Below are positions 35,364 through 44,443 of a stretch of DNA of 49,885 nt, piece by piece. A program made the position numbers and the translations under genes. Numbering within the stretch: position 1 is the first letter of the stretch; each line of letters starts with the position of its first letter. This stretch comes from Hyalangium gracile. GTDB lineage: Bacteria; Myxococcota; Myxococcia; Myxococcales; Myxococcaceae. The notes under the pieces were generated by a model, which ran no database searches, was not told the origin of the DNA, and was given only the letters and a program-made list of their open reading frames with translations. The stretch is from NCBI RefSeq assembly GCF_020103725.1, contig NZ_JAHXBG010000046.1, positions 1 through 49,885 of the forward strand, written 5' to 3'.

Positions 35364-38300
35364 ATGAAAGAGTTTGCGGATATACCAGCGCCCGAGGCGC
35401 TCCGGAGCGCGCAGGTTGGTGCAGGAGCAAGGGATGCGCGGACCACGAATGAGCTGGGCACTCCCCGGGACGCTTCGCTGGAGGCCGTGTGCTTCACGGC
35501 AGGCGTTGATGGCACCCCATTTGCCGCAGGAGTCACCCATGCCTATCTGGCTGCGGATCGCCCTCCTCCCGCGGTCATCGCGGGGATTTCCTCAGGAGCG
35601 CTCTCGGCGGCGGCCATGGCCGCCAGCTTCGAGGAGCTGGCCTCATGCCACGAGGAGAAGGGGCGGAATGAAGCCCGGCGCTGGCGCTGGTTCCGCTCCT
35701 ATCTGGACGCTCTGGCGAACCGGCCCCTGGATGTCTTCTGGCGGGGCCTCCCCAGCTTCGCCGAGTTCTCGACCCTGGGAGGCCGCCTACGCCCATTGCC
35801 CGACCCAGCGATCCCGCAGGACTCTTTCCTCAAGGAAGCCGAGCGTGATGCGTTGAAGCGCCGGTTCCTGCTCCAGCACCTCGGGCAGTGGATCTGCCAC
35901 CTCCCGCTCAAGATGAAGGACATAGCGGGGCTGTTCGTCAATAGCGCCGTAGCCCGGGAGCGCAACATTGGCACATGGTGGGAGCGTTGCATGGCCACGG
36001 CGAGGTTCCTGGGACTCGCGGTCTTGAGCGTCCTGCAGTTCCTCCTGCACCTCGTCGTCACCCCTCAGTTCCTCAACCAGGCGCACTACCTGCAGCCCAC
36101 GAAGTCGGGAAAGCGAAGGAGCCCGCGGCTGCGCCCGCTGTTTGGCTGGCGTGGCTGGCTGGGATCCACGGTGATCTTTGTCCTGCTCCTCACGTGGTTC
36201 GTCACCCTGATCGGGCTGGGACTGGGCATGGTGCTAGGGGGACTCCATTCTTTCTCCCTGCCTCGCTGGCCAGCCATGGCCCGGTGGATCCCGGATATGG
36301 ACGTGCTCCAGTGCCTAAAGCTCGGAGCCATCATTGCGGCGGCTCCAGTGGCCGTTGGCCTGCTGGTGAGCATGCTGCGCCCGCTCACGACCTGGTTGGC
36401 TCAGCAGCACCGCCTTAGGCCGCTCGCATGGCTGGCACAGAAGGCCGTGGATTTCTTCTCGAAGGGAAACTCCGCGCTCGTGGAGTACCTCATCGAGCGA
36501 ACGGGCATCACCCGCGCCCTCCTCTCCGACTTCTACCTCCTCCATTTCCTGGCGCATCTCTTCGCGGATGGGGGCAGACGGACAAGGACCATTGGCTCGT
36601 TCAAGCACTCCCAGCTCCTGTTGGTTGCCGCTCCACTGCAGACAATTCCCAGGAAGCCCGACCAAGCCAACGATGCGAAAGCGCCTGGGGGTCAGCCGCG
36701 CGGTAGCAAGACCCACCAGCTCTGGGCAGCTCCCGGCACGGACTTGATCGCAGCCCTACGGGCCTCACTCGCGCTGCCGGGCCTGTTTGAACCGATTCGG
36801 CTCTCTCAGGAGCGGTTCTCGAAAGCATGGCAGGGCGCCCAGTCGATTGACTTCTCGCGCATCACCCAGGCCGACCTAGTGGACGGCGCCGTAATCCGGA
36901 ACAACCCGCTGCCGGCCCTCTTCACGTTCCTGGATCCACGCCAGAAGGACCAGGGCTCGAAGCTGGGCGATGAGATCGAGCGAGCGAACACACCGGAACG
37001 CCCGGGGATCCATGTCGTCTACAGCATCGCCGTGGACAAGCGCGAGCTAGGCGAGGCCGCCTCACGAGAAGGTTTTCCGGACATCGTTGAGGCGGCCCAG
37101 AAGAGCCTGCGCCTGGCGCGCCGGTGTGACACGGAGTTGGAGGTCATCCAGACCAACTTCATGTCGGGGCTCGAGAAAACCATCCGCGACTTGCAGCCCC
37201 AACAGGGCGCCGCGATGCAGCCCCTCCGCTGCATCTACGCGGACGAGATCGCCCCCGCCTCGCACGAGCCCTTCCAGAACCAGGTGGCGCCCACGCGGGA
37301 TGAGGTCCTCCGCCTGACGGCGGAAGGATGTCGGCGCACGCTTGGCCGACTGTACGCGCGGGAGATCCTGACCCACCCCCAGGGAAAGGATACTGGCAAG
37401 CTCCAATGCAAAATGCTGCTCTCAGCAGTAGCGAAGCGCCGCGAGCAAGCCATCTCTCAGGCTCAGCGCGGCGGGTGTGCGGAGGTCTGCGGGCACTGCA
37501 CCCATGAAGTGGAGGTTCCCCAGGAGCTGCAACGCGCACAGCGTAAAGAGGCCACGCAACCTCGGGAGAGTGCGCTCCCCTTCCGGGCAGACCACTTCCC
37601 GCAGCTGCGGAGAGACAGGCCCCGCGTCGTCCTCGTGACGAGCGGAGGCGTGTTCCGGGGCGCCTTCCACGTCGGGTTGGCAGGGGCGCTCCTGGAGATC
37701 GGTTTGCAGCCTGATCTCATCGTCGGTGCCTCGGTGGGCACGCTCATAGGAGCGGTGACGGGCGCGCTCTTCCATCTGGAGGAAACGAAGGCGCGAAAGC
37801 GCCTGCAGCAGCTGGCGAAGATCTTCCTGGAGGTGGACCAGCAGGTGACGCATACGCGCTCGCTGTTGAGCGCTGTGCGGACCCTCGCCTTACGGGCTAC
37901 AGCGGTGAACCTCTCGCCACGTGAGGTGATCTGGATGCTGCAGCGGGGAGCCCGAGAGGATGCCGGCTTCGCAGCCGTGGGGGCGCCTCCCGCGCTGCTC
38001 GACGCTCTCGCCGACATGTTCCTATTCCCTCACCGGGAGACGGCAGAGATGGCGTCGAGCTTCGTGACAGGGAAGTTCGCTGAGGCCCTTCGCCAGTTCC
38101 TGCATCTGCTCCGCCAGGAGACGCTGCCTCGGCTCGATGTCCGTGAAGCCTTGCTGGGCACTTCCTTGTTGGAGCTGCGCGCCCGAGAGCTGCTCGATCT
38201 CTCCGACGAGGCAGCAGCTCTGTCGACGCACCTCGAGCCGGATTGGTGGACGCTCGGCTCGGGTGGACAACCTTTCATGGGGCCGCCGGGGGACCCGAAG

Positions 38301-39308
38301 CGCAGGCACATTGCCTTCTTCGGGACGGCGACCGATCTCTGGACCGAGAGCCTGAAGCTGCTGGGAGGTGAAGCACCAGAAGATGAGCCGTATGACATCG
38401 TCGAAGCGGCGCTCGCCTCAAGCGCCTTCCCGGCGATCTTCTCCCCGCGGCGGGAGAGCCAGATCCGCCCGGGCGTCGGCCGCTCCGATGTCGTCTTCGC
38501 AGATGGAGGGATGTTCGACAACCTGCCCTTCATCCCGGCGATCAATGTCCTGCGCTCTGTTCAGCTGGATGAGTTGAAGCCCTGGGAGAACAGGGAGAAG
38601 GTCCCGGACGCGAAGCTCATCCAGTCCCTGGAGGACCGCAGAGACAATCCAGACCTCTTCATCGTTGGGGCGCTCAACGTGAACCCGGAGGAGACGGACG
38701 CGGCGCCTGTGCCTTACCAGCACCTGCCAGCCATCTTCGCGCGAGCGGGTTCCCTTCGTGACAACGTGAAGATCCGGACCTTCCAGCGCGCCTCGCGAGC
38801 CGTGGACCGTCAGATCCAGCGGCTGGTCGAGGCCGCGAAGCAAGGGGGCCGCATGGACAGTTCCCAACGCCAGCTCATTGCTGGCGTCGTCAACTCCGCC
38901 ATCCTTCCGGTGTTCCCCACCTCGCGGGATCACCTAAACCCAACCTTTGCCTTCACACCGAGCACGGGCTTCGCTCCAGAGCGCGTCGGCCGGTCCATCG
39001 GAGACGGCTGCTATCAGACGCTGCGGACCCTGGCCCTGGAGCAAGCTGGGCTGCCGCAAGAGGACCAGCGCACCCGAGCCCTCAGGGCCGTGCGGAACGC
39101 GGGAAAGCTCAAGGACCTCCGTCGCCGGACCGAGAGAGAGGACCCACGTGCCGAAAATCGCATGAATGCATTCCTGTGCCCCTTCTTCGAAAAAGTCTCT
39201 GACTCAGGCCAAGGGGAGAGATTCGAGTGTCCGTTCGTGGAGGAGAAGAAGCAGAAAGCCGCGAACCTCATCTTTCGTCAGTGCATTTCCGACCCGATGC
39301 ACGGATGA
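35364..39308 (+). CDS. double patatin-like phospholipase with membrane segments
   Basis: 1314 residues from ATG 35364 (G-rich site at 35355-35360). Two patatin domains are readable. The first has nucleophile elbow GISSG (74-78) and Asp in DGAVIRNNP (about 506). The second has oxyanion motif SGGVFRGAFHVG (about 758), elbow GASVG (about 788) and DGGMFDNLPF (about 1046). Both Ser-Asp dyads look intact. Three predicted membrane segments are inserted in the first domain (LAVLSVLQFLLHLVVT, VIFVLLLTWFVTLIGLGLGM, LGAIIAAAPVAVGLLV), which is odd for patatins. Patatins are known CBASS effectors that degrade membrane lipids; here the neighbours suggest a membrane-acting arm. Co-directional with the genes on both sides. 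Confidence 0.85.
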   Translation: MKEFADIPAPEALRSAQVGAGARDARTTNELGTPRDASLEAVCFTAGVDGTPFAAGVTHAYLAADRPPPAVIAGISSGALSAAAMAASFEELASCHEEKGRNEARRWRWFRSYLDALANRPLDVFWRGLPSFAEFSTLGGRLRPLPDPAIPQDSFLKEAERDALKRRFLLQHLGQWICHLPLKMKDIAGLFVNSAVARERNIGTWWERCMATARFLGLAVLSVLQFLLHLVVTPQFLNQAHYLQPTKSGKRRSPRLRPLFGWRGWLGSTVIFVLLLTWFVTLIGLGLGMVLGGLHSFSLPRWPAMARWIPDMDVLQCLKLGAIIAAAPVAVGLLVSMLRPLTTWLAQQHRLRPLAWLAQKAVDFFSKGNSALVEYLIERTGITRALLSDFYLLHFLAHLFADGGRRTRTIGSFKHSQLLLVAAPLQTIPRKPDQANDAKAPGGQPRGSKTHQLWAAPGTDLIAALRASLALPGLFEPIRLSQERFSKAWQGAQSIDFSRITQADLVDGAVIRNNPLPALFTFLDPRQKDQGSKLGDEIERANTPERPGIHVVYSIAVDKRELGEAASREGFPDIVEAAQKSLRLARRCDTELEVIQTNFMSGLEKTIRDLQPQQGAAMQPLRCIYADEIAPASHEPFQNQVAPTRDEVLRLTAEGCRRTLGRLYAREILTHPQGKDTGKLQCKMLLSAVAKRREQAISQAQRGGCAEVCGHCTHEVEVPQELQRAQRKEATQPRESALPFRADHFPQLRRDRPRVVLVTSGGVFRGAFHVGLAGALLEIGLQPDLIVGASVGTLIGAVTGALFHLEETKARKRLQQLAKIFLEVDQQVTHTRSLLSAVRTLALRATAVNLSPREVIWMLQRGAREDAGFAAVGAPPALLDALADMFLFPHRETAEMASSFVTGKFAEALRQFLHLLRQETLPRLDVREALLGTSLLELRARELLDLSDEAAALSTHLEPDWWTLGSGGQPFMGPPGDPKRRHIAFFGTATDLWTESLKLLGGEAPEDEPYDIVEAALASSAFPAIFSPRRESQIRPGVGRSDVVFADGGMFDNLPFIPAINVLRSVQLDELKPWENREKVPDAKLIQSLEDRRDNPDLFIVGALNVNPEETDAAPVPYQHLPAIFARAGSLRDNVKIRTFQRASRAVDRQIQRLVEAAKQGGRMDSSQRQLIAGVVNSAILPVFPTSRDHLNPTFAFTPSTGFAPERVGRSIGDGCYQTLRTLALEQAGLPQEDQRTRALRAVRNAGKLKDLRRRTEREDPRAENRMNAFLCPFFEKVSDSGQGERFECPFVEEKKQKAANLIFRQCISDPMHG

Positions 39309-39376
39309 GGCGTTACCTCCTCTTCCGGCACATGGGGTGCTGCTGACCCAGGGGCTTTGAAAAAAAGGAGGCGACC

Positions 39377-39439
39377 ATGCGATGGATCTTTTCGCGAATG
39401 GCATCTCTGGAGATGAGGGACTGGACTCTCCATGAGTGA
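39377..39439 (+). CDS. possible 20-codon leader peptide before the SAVED gene
   Basis: ATG 39377 follows AGGAGG at 39366-39371 with ideal spacing and encodes 20 residues (MRWIFSRMASLEMRDWTLHE), stopping at TGA 39437-39439. That stop lies inside the first codons of the SAVED gene, which starts at ATG 39432 in another frame and has no good site of its own. This suggests translational coupling. It could also be chance or a sign of an altered start. Confidence 0.4.
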   Translation: MRWIFSRMASLEMRDWTLHE

Positions 39440-41237
39440 ACCGAACGACGCGCTGCCCAAAGGACTTATTCTTCTCTCCCAGCCTGAGCAACTCCGCACC
39501 GCGCATCAGGAGATGCTCGATGCGCTGCCCGAGGCCTACCGTGGGCTTCCCCACATCCTCGTCGACTTGGACATGTCCGAGGAGTCGCAGCAGGCAATCC
39601 GCTCTCTGGATTGGAGTGCCGTACAGCACACGATGGAGGAGTTGTTCCGTTCGAAGCTCGCTCCCCTCAAGAAGCAACATCCCGACTACCGGATCATCTA
39701 CTTCGGCTCCTCACCCGTCCCGCTCGCTATCCATCTGGGCTTCTTGATCAACACTTGGCAGCAGGTGGAGGTCGTCCCGCACCACCATGGGCAGCGGATC
39801 TGGAAGTGGATCTCCGAGCCTGGGAAGCCGCCCGCCCGCCTTACTCCCGTCCAACTGCCAGAGGAGCGGGATCGGACGCCGGGAGAGGCGATCATCCGGG
39901 TTTCGACATCCCATGTCGTGGACCCCTTGATGACACGGCGCGTAGTGTCTGAACCGCTCGTGGAGATTGACATTGCACTGGAGCACCCGGCCGAAGATGC
40001 CTTCTCCCACCTGCAGGAGATGCAGAAGGTCGCTCATGCCTTCCGTGAAGCGCTGGACACTCTAGGGGATCAATTCCCTGGAGTCGACCGCATCCACTTG
40101 TTTGCGTCAGTACAGCCAGGTGTGGCGCTCCTTCTAGGAGCCCAGATCAGTCCGACGATGCATCCTCCCGTGCAAACCTATCAATATGTGCGGAACACTG
40201 AGAGCTCGGTGTATCACGTGCCTGCAGTGTTGGTGAATGGTCCGGAACGTCCGGAGCCCGTCCCTTTGGGTCCGGGGGAGAAAGAGCGGGCCAAGCGCGA
40301 TCGCGAACACCTGGCGGAAGACCTCGAGCGAATGAAGGGCTTCGCGAGCCAGCCTCCCCAACACCTTTCGCAAGGGTGGCTTGCGGGGCTGTTGGCACGG
40401 CCTGACGGACATTCGGCATTTTCTCATGCTTGGTTGCACCTGCCTGCTCTGCGCGAGACGCCTCTGTCGCGGTCGACTGTGGATGTTCCCACCCACAGTG
40501 TCGAGGACAGCTTTCGCCTCGAGTCCACGCTCAATGTATGGCAACTGGACGACCATTGGCTGACCCGCCTCTCGCTGAGGTTGCCTGAAACCAAGGAGAA
40601 ACAGCGGGCTCTGCGCATGCTCGTTCTGCATGAACTCGCACACCGAGGTCCTCAGGCACTCACCAGTTTCTCAAGCCGGGGCATCGGGCGATTTCCCAAG
40701 GTGCTTGAGGAGATCGACTATCACGCGGACGTCTGGGCAATGCTTCATGAACATGCGCTGACCGGGCTGCAGTCCCCTCGCGAGGTCGAAGACGTACAGC
40801 GGTTCTTCATGGATCTTATCCGGATCGCGACGAATACCATGTGGGCATTCGATGATGGGGGGCCACCGCTGCGTGAGATCCAGGTCCGTCGACTCAACCG
40901 TTACCTCATCTGGGCTTGGCAATACCTGTTGCTGGAGCGTGGCGCTGGGATGGGCCGCAGGACAACGCTCGACACGGTCCTAGCGATTCTCGCCCAGCGT
41001 CCCGTCATCGAGTTGGCCGGGCCCGATGTCCGTACACGTAGCGAGCGCATCTACTTCGCTCTCGACTCCGCACACATGAACGTGCCTGAACTCGCCATCT
41101 ACCATGACGGCCGCCTCTACCGACACGGAGCGCGCTTCGACTTCTCCATCAAGGAACTGCTCGCCCATGTGCAGAAGCGCGAGAGCCAGAAGATCCTCGA
41201 CGCCTTGCGCGCGGCGTTCGAGCAGACCGTCCGCTGA
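39432..41237 (+). CDS. SAVED domain fused to zincin-like (HExxH) domain, probable CBASS effector
   Basis: 601 residues. Residues 80-260 read as a SAVED domain: YRIIYFGSSPVPLAIHLGFL, a VEVVPHHH strand, LVEIDIALEHP and HLFASVQPGVALLLGAQI with PPVQTYQYV. SAVED domains bind the cyclic oligonucleotides made by CD-NTases. Residues 340-600 are homologous to the free-standing protein at 26461: LVLHELAHRG (His400, Glu401, His404), RGIGRFPKVLEEIDYHAD (Glu426, Glu427, Asp429 or Asp433 as third ligand), RRLNRYLIWAWQ and ELAIYHDGRLYR. The natural reading is a protease switched on by a cyclic nucleotide, like SAVED-Lon in logic but with a different peptidase. CD-NTase follows after 35 bp. I do not know a named family for this effector. 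Confidence 0.8.
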   Translation: MSEPNDALPKGLILLSQPEQLRTAHQEMLDALPEAYRGLPHILVDLDMSEESQQAIRSLDWSAVQHTMEELFRSKLAPLKKQHPDYRIIYFGSSPVPLAIHLGFLINTWQQVEVVPHHHGQRIWKWISEPGKPPARLTPVQLPEERDRTPGEAIIRVSTSHVVDPLMTRRVVSEPLVEIDIALEHPAEDAFSHLQEMQKVAHAFREALDTLGDQFPGVDRIHLFASVQPGVALLLGAQISPTMHPPVQTYQYVRNTESSVYHVPAVLVNGPERPEPVPLGPGEKERAKRDREHLAEDLERMKGFASQPPQHLSQGWLAGLLARPDGHSAFSHAWLHLPALRETPLSRSTVDVPTHSVEDSFRLESTLNVWQLDDHWLTRLSLRLPETKEKQRALRMLVLHELAHRGPQALTSFSSRGIGRFPKVLEEIDYHADVWAMLHEHALTGLQSPREVEDVQRFFMDLIRIATNTMWAFDDGGPPLREIQVRRLNRYLIWAWQYLLLERGAGMGRRTTLDTVLAILAQRPVIELAGPDVRTRSERIYFALDSAHMNVPELAIYHDGRLYRHGARFDFSIKELLAHVQKRESQKILDALRAAFEQTVR

Positions 41238-41272
41238 ACTTCCTCCCTGCCTTACCGTTCAAAGGAGCTCAC

Positions 41273-42238
41273 ATGTCATTTCAACCCTTGTTCCGGCGCT
41301 TCCACGAGGCCATTCAACTGAAGCGGTTCGACGAGAACGCCGAACTCATCGAGAAGCGTGACCGCATCCTGAAGAGGCTTCGCGACAATCTGAAGGGTCC
41401 TGGCAACGTCAAGGTCACCTTCGAGCCGTTCAACCAGGGCAGCTATGCCATGGGAACGGGCATCAAGCCTCTCAACAAGGACTACGACATCGATGTCGGG
41501 ATCGAACTCAACCTCGACTACCGGAGTCATGATCCCGTCGAGGTCAAAGGATGGGTCTACAAGGCCATCGAGGGCCACACCAAGGCCATCCAGTGGCGTC
41601 GGCCCTGTATCACGGTCTACTACCAGCAGGAGGGAGAGCCCGTCTATCACGTCGATCTTGCCATCATGGCCAAGGATCCCTACACAGGCGGGCTCCGCCT
41701 AGCGATCGGCAAGGAGAACTCGGCGCAAAGCCAGCGCGAGTGGCAGAACGATGATCGCAAGGGCTTCATGACGGCCGTCGAAAACCGCTTCTCCACGAGT
41801 GAAGACGCCGCACAGTTCCGTCGGGTGATCCGCTATTTGAAGCGCTGGAAGGACAAGCACTTCTCCAGCGAGGGACATGCGGCGCCCACGGGACTGAGCC
41901 TCACCGTCGCCGCGTACGAGTGGTTCCAGCCGATGGCAGACGCCACAGCTGCAGGCAAGGAGTACAACGACCTGATAGCGACCATGGCCCTGGTGCAAAA
42001 GATCCACCAACGATTCGGCCAAGCTTGGGATTCGTCTCTCTCCCGAGACGTTCCGCGACTCTCCCTCCTGTTCCCCAAGGCACCACATGATGACGTGTTC
42101 GCCCGCATGACGAATCAGCAGATGATCGAGTTCCACAAGCGCCTGGGCATCCTGGGAGGATGGCTTGAGGAGGGGCGGAAGACTCGATCCATTAGCCCAC
42201 TGCGCCAGGCCTTTGGCGAGGACTTTCCTGAGCAGTGA
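41273..42238 (+). CDS. CD-NTase-type cyclic oligonucleotide synthase
   Basis: 321 residues from ATG 41273 (AAAGGAG five bases upstream). The nucleotidyltransferase signature is complete: GSYAMGT (56-62) with Ser57, DYDIDVG (Asp72 and Asp74) and a third Asp128 in VYHVDLAIM. The layout KDYDIDVGIEL and the helical second half (FRRVIRYLKRWKDKHFSS, then PTGLSLTVAAYEWF) are those of CBASS synthases. It would join nucleotides into a cyclic signal upon phage infection. Placed right after the SAVED effector, it makes the pair a compact CBASS core without Cap2/Cap3 or HORMA/Trip13 genes. The product is unknown. Last gene of the run; the minus-strand gene ahead is convergent. Confidence 0.9.
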   Translation: MSFQPLFRRFHEAIQLKRFDENAELIEKRDRILKRLRDNLKGPGNVKVTFEPFNQGSYAMGTGIKPLNKDYDIDVGIELNLDYRSHDPVEVKGWVYKAIEGHTKAIQWRRPCITVYYQQEGEPVYHVDLAIMAKDPYTGGLRLAIGKENSAQSQREWQNDDRKGFMTAVENRFSTSEDAAQFRRVIRYLKRWKDKHFSSEGHAAPTGLSLTVAAYEWFQPMADATAAGKEYNDLIATMALVQKIHQRFGQAWDSSLSRDVPRLSLLFPKAPHDDVFARMTNQQMIEFHKRLGILGGWLEEGRKTRSISPLRQAFGEDFPEQ

Positions 42239-42439
42239 CGCTCGATGGCCGCGCCCTCAAGCGAGTGCGGAGCCGAAGCCGAGCGAGGTGGGCCCGCCGA
42301 CAGCGGCAATGGGGAGGCAAGGCGGCGGAAGGAGCGAACGCTACAGCTGAATGCGTGGCCCAAGGCAGCACCGAGCATCTTGCTCACGTCCATTACTACT
42401 CGCCCGCCGCGCTCGTCTCGCGGTATCTCGCCCCCTAGC

Positions 42440-44029
42440 CTAACGATGGCCACGGTGTCGTGTCGGCTGTGGGTTGACCTGACGCATGTCAGGAGCGAGC
42501 CCCTCCCACTCAGCCGTCATCAATTCCCAGCCTTCACGAAAAGCTTCACGACACTGCTCCCGTGACCACATGCGCCCGCGACACTCCAGACAGAAGTTCC
42601 CATGCTTCGCAGGAGGGAGTGCAGCGTACCGAGCTGATTCAAGAAGCCGAGGAATCAGCCGTCGACGAAGTTCGGCCTGCTTCTGCCGAAGGCGCGGGAT
42701 GCTTGCCACGGCTGCCTCCCATCGATCACGAACAACCACGCCTCGCACCGTGAGGTTCAGCGAGAAGAGACGATCAAGCGTCGCGGGACCAACTCCCTGC
42801 ACGTGAACTTGAGTCACTAACAACTGCGGAAGCTGTAACGCGAGGAAATGGCCAAGAGTCTCACGGCAGCGCTTCTCAGGCTCAGTGACAGGCGCAGAAT
42901 AATCCCCATAAGCAATGCACCGACTGCATCCCTCTGCACCACATCCAGAGCACCGAGCAGCTCCCGCGAGTGGTCCCTCAAGGCGGCTCGTGCCATCGAG
43001 GATCGCGAACGTGAACCGAAACTCCGTCGTCTCCTCAAACTTCACGATTAGCCGAAATGGCCCGACCTGTGCCTCAGCTGTGCCGGTCCGATGAAAGTCA
43101 TAGTGGTCTGAAGCAGTGGGCGAAACGGCGACGGGGGCTGCGATGTTCCAGAGTCGGGACTCCGCTCCGAGACACCACGCGGCGAAGTCCCCGGCAAGTT
43201 CCGACGACAGCGGTTCCAGTGTCGTCTCGCGCCATGAGGGTGACGGAAGCGCCTCGGCGTGCCTGCGCTTGACGTGATCGAACGTTTTTCTGAACGCATC
43301 CCAAGCCCGCGCGAGTTCCTCAGTAACACGAGGAACTGTTGATTCGAAGCGAGCCGCATCACGCTGGCGACTCTGCTCAAGAAATGCAGCGTCCCACTTC
43401 GCCTTCGTGGCCGTGCGGACCCCCTCAGTCAGTGCTGGTTCGCATGCTGCGCAGACAAGCGCACGGCGGCCCAAGGGACGCACGGCCCAAGGCGCATCTG
43501 GCCATTCGTCCGCAGGAATACGAGTATAAAGGCGATAAGAGCGGCGTGGCACGAAGGCACCGCACCGCGAGCAGGGCTCCCCGGTATATGTCCCCGGTAC
43601 GGCCAACGTCCCGAGATGCGGAAGCGCAACGTACAACTGACCTGGCTCAAGCTCATCAAGTACACGGCCATCCGCGTTAGGCGAGACAATGAAGACTACT
43701 GGCGCAACACTCTCTAACTGACGCTTGCGTGCCACCGTCTTCGCTGTGGGATGGGTGAGGCACTCGATGAACACGATGTTCTGGCCGTCGGTGACGAGCA
43801 GATTCGCGAACGTCCCGATCCCTTGAATGCCGATACTTCGAGGGAAGACCCGGAGCCCGGCACGTAGCGCCCGGGCGACCACCAGATGGCGCATCTCCGC
43901 ATGCTGGGCCGACTCCCGGTAACCCTCGAGTTCGCCGTATGAAGCTCCCCAGCCATCCAGCCTCTTGTGCGCGACCTCATCCGCCAGCACGAACGCGAAC
44001 GGTAAGGAACGGACTTCGCCCCGCGACAA
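42440..44029 (-). CDS. hypothetical Cys-rich protein with possible nuclease-like N-terminus
   Basis: 529 residues from the first available start, TTG 44029. The frame stays open upstream to at least 44,230 (VIGNEPSAEVVADLDPS) but has no ATG, GTG or TTG there, so the true N-terminus is uncertain. Residues 60-110 (GIGTFANLLVTDGQNIVFIE, then CLTHPTAKTVARKRQLE) resemble the core of restriction-endonuclease folds, but the expected ExK is ECL. Four Cys clusters follow: CSRCG, CAACE, CSGCGAEGCSRC and CLECRGRMWSREQC, likely zinc-binding. Convergent with the CD-NTase gene, 200 bp away. Family unknown to me; not obviously part of the CBASS unit. Confidence 0.6.
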   Translation of the reverse strand: MSRGEVRSLPFAFVLADEVAHKRLDGWGASYGELEGYRESAQHAEMRHLVVARALRAGLRVFPRSIGIQGIGTFANLLVTDGQNIVFIECLTHPTAKTVARKRQLESVAPVVFIVSPNADGRVLDELEPGQLYVALPHLGTLAVPGTYTGEPCSRCGAFVPRRSYRLYTRIPADEWPDAPWAVRPLGRRALVCAACEPALTEGVRTATKAKWDAAFLEQSRQRDAARFESTVPRVTEELARAWDAFRKTFDHVKRRHAEALPSPSWRETTLEPLSSELAGDFAAWCLGAESRLWNIAAPVAVSPTASDHYDFHRTGTAEAQVGPFRLIVKFEETTEFRFTFAILDGTSRLEGPLAGAARCSGCGAEGCSRCIAYGDYSAPVTEPEKRCRETLGHFLALQLPQLLVTQVHVQGVGPATLDRLFSLNLTVRGVVVRDRWEAAVASIPRLRQKQAELRRRLIPRLLESARYAALPPAKHGNFCLECRGRMWSREQCREAFREGWELMTAEWEGLAPDMRQVNPQPTRHRGHR

Positions 44030-44443
44030 CAGACCCTCGCGCCGGTCGGAGTGGATCGATGGATCCAGGTCGGCAACGACCTCCGCAGACGGTTCGTTGC
44101 CGATGACGAAAGGCCCAATGTTCGTCGTGCTCGTATCTATGACACCTCGGGCAGCATCAACTTCACCGCACAGCTTTGAACTCCGCCAAGAACTCTCGGA
44201 ACTGTTTCCAGGAACTCTTTGGCGCCTTTTCGCGCTCCGGACCTACCGGGTTTCTTTCAGGTGCGAGCTCGCTTCCTTCGGCATGTCCCCTCGCCCCATG
44301 GGTCCATGCAAATGGGTGAACTCTTTGTTTATGGTGTCGAGGACCAGCAACACCAGGTAGGGGCCTACAGGTTACTGCCCATTCGAAGCATCCCGAGGCC
44401 CCCTTTCAGGCCATATCAGCGAGCCCGTCTACGCACTACGCCG
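44030..44443 (-). other. intergenic region with gene remnants
   Basis: About 410 bp between the Cys-rich gene and the HNH gene. The Cys-rich gene's frame is open here without a start, and another minus-strand frame ends APKSSWKQFREFLAEFKAVR at about 44,157 like a protein C-terminus but also lacks a start. These look like remains of a broken gene or a frameshifted 5' end. No RNA gene or repeat seen. Confidence 0.35.

Noticed and set aside
39432-42238. Type II or III CBASS
   Set aside because: No E1/E2 (Cap2), JAB (Cap3), HORMA or Trip13-like gene lies beside the CD-NTase in this window.
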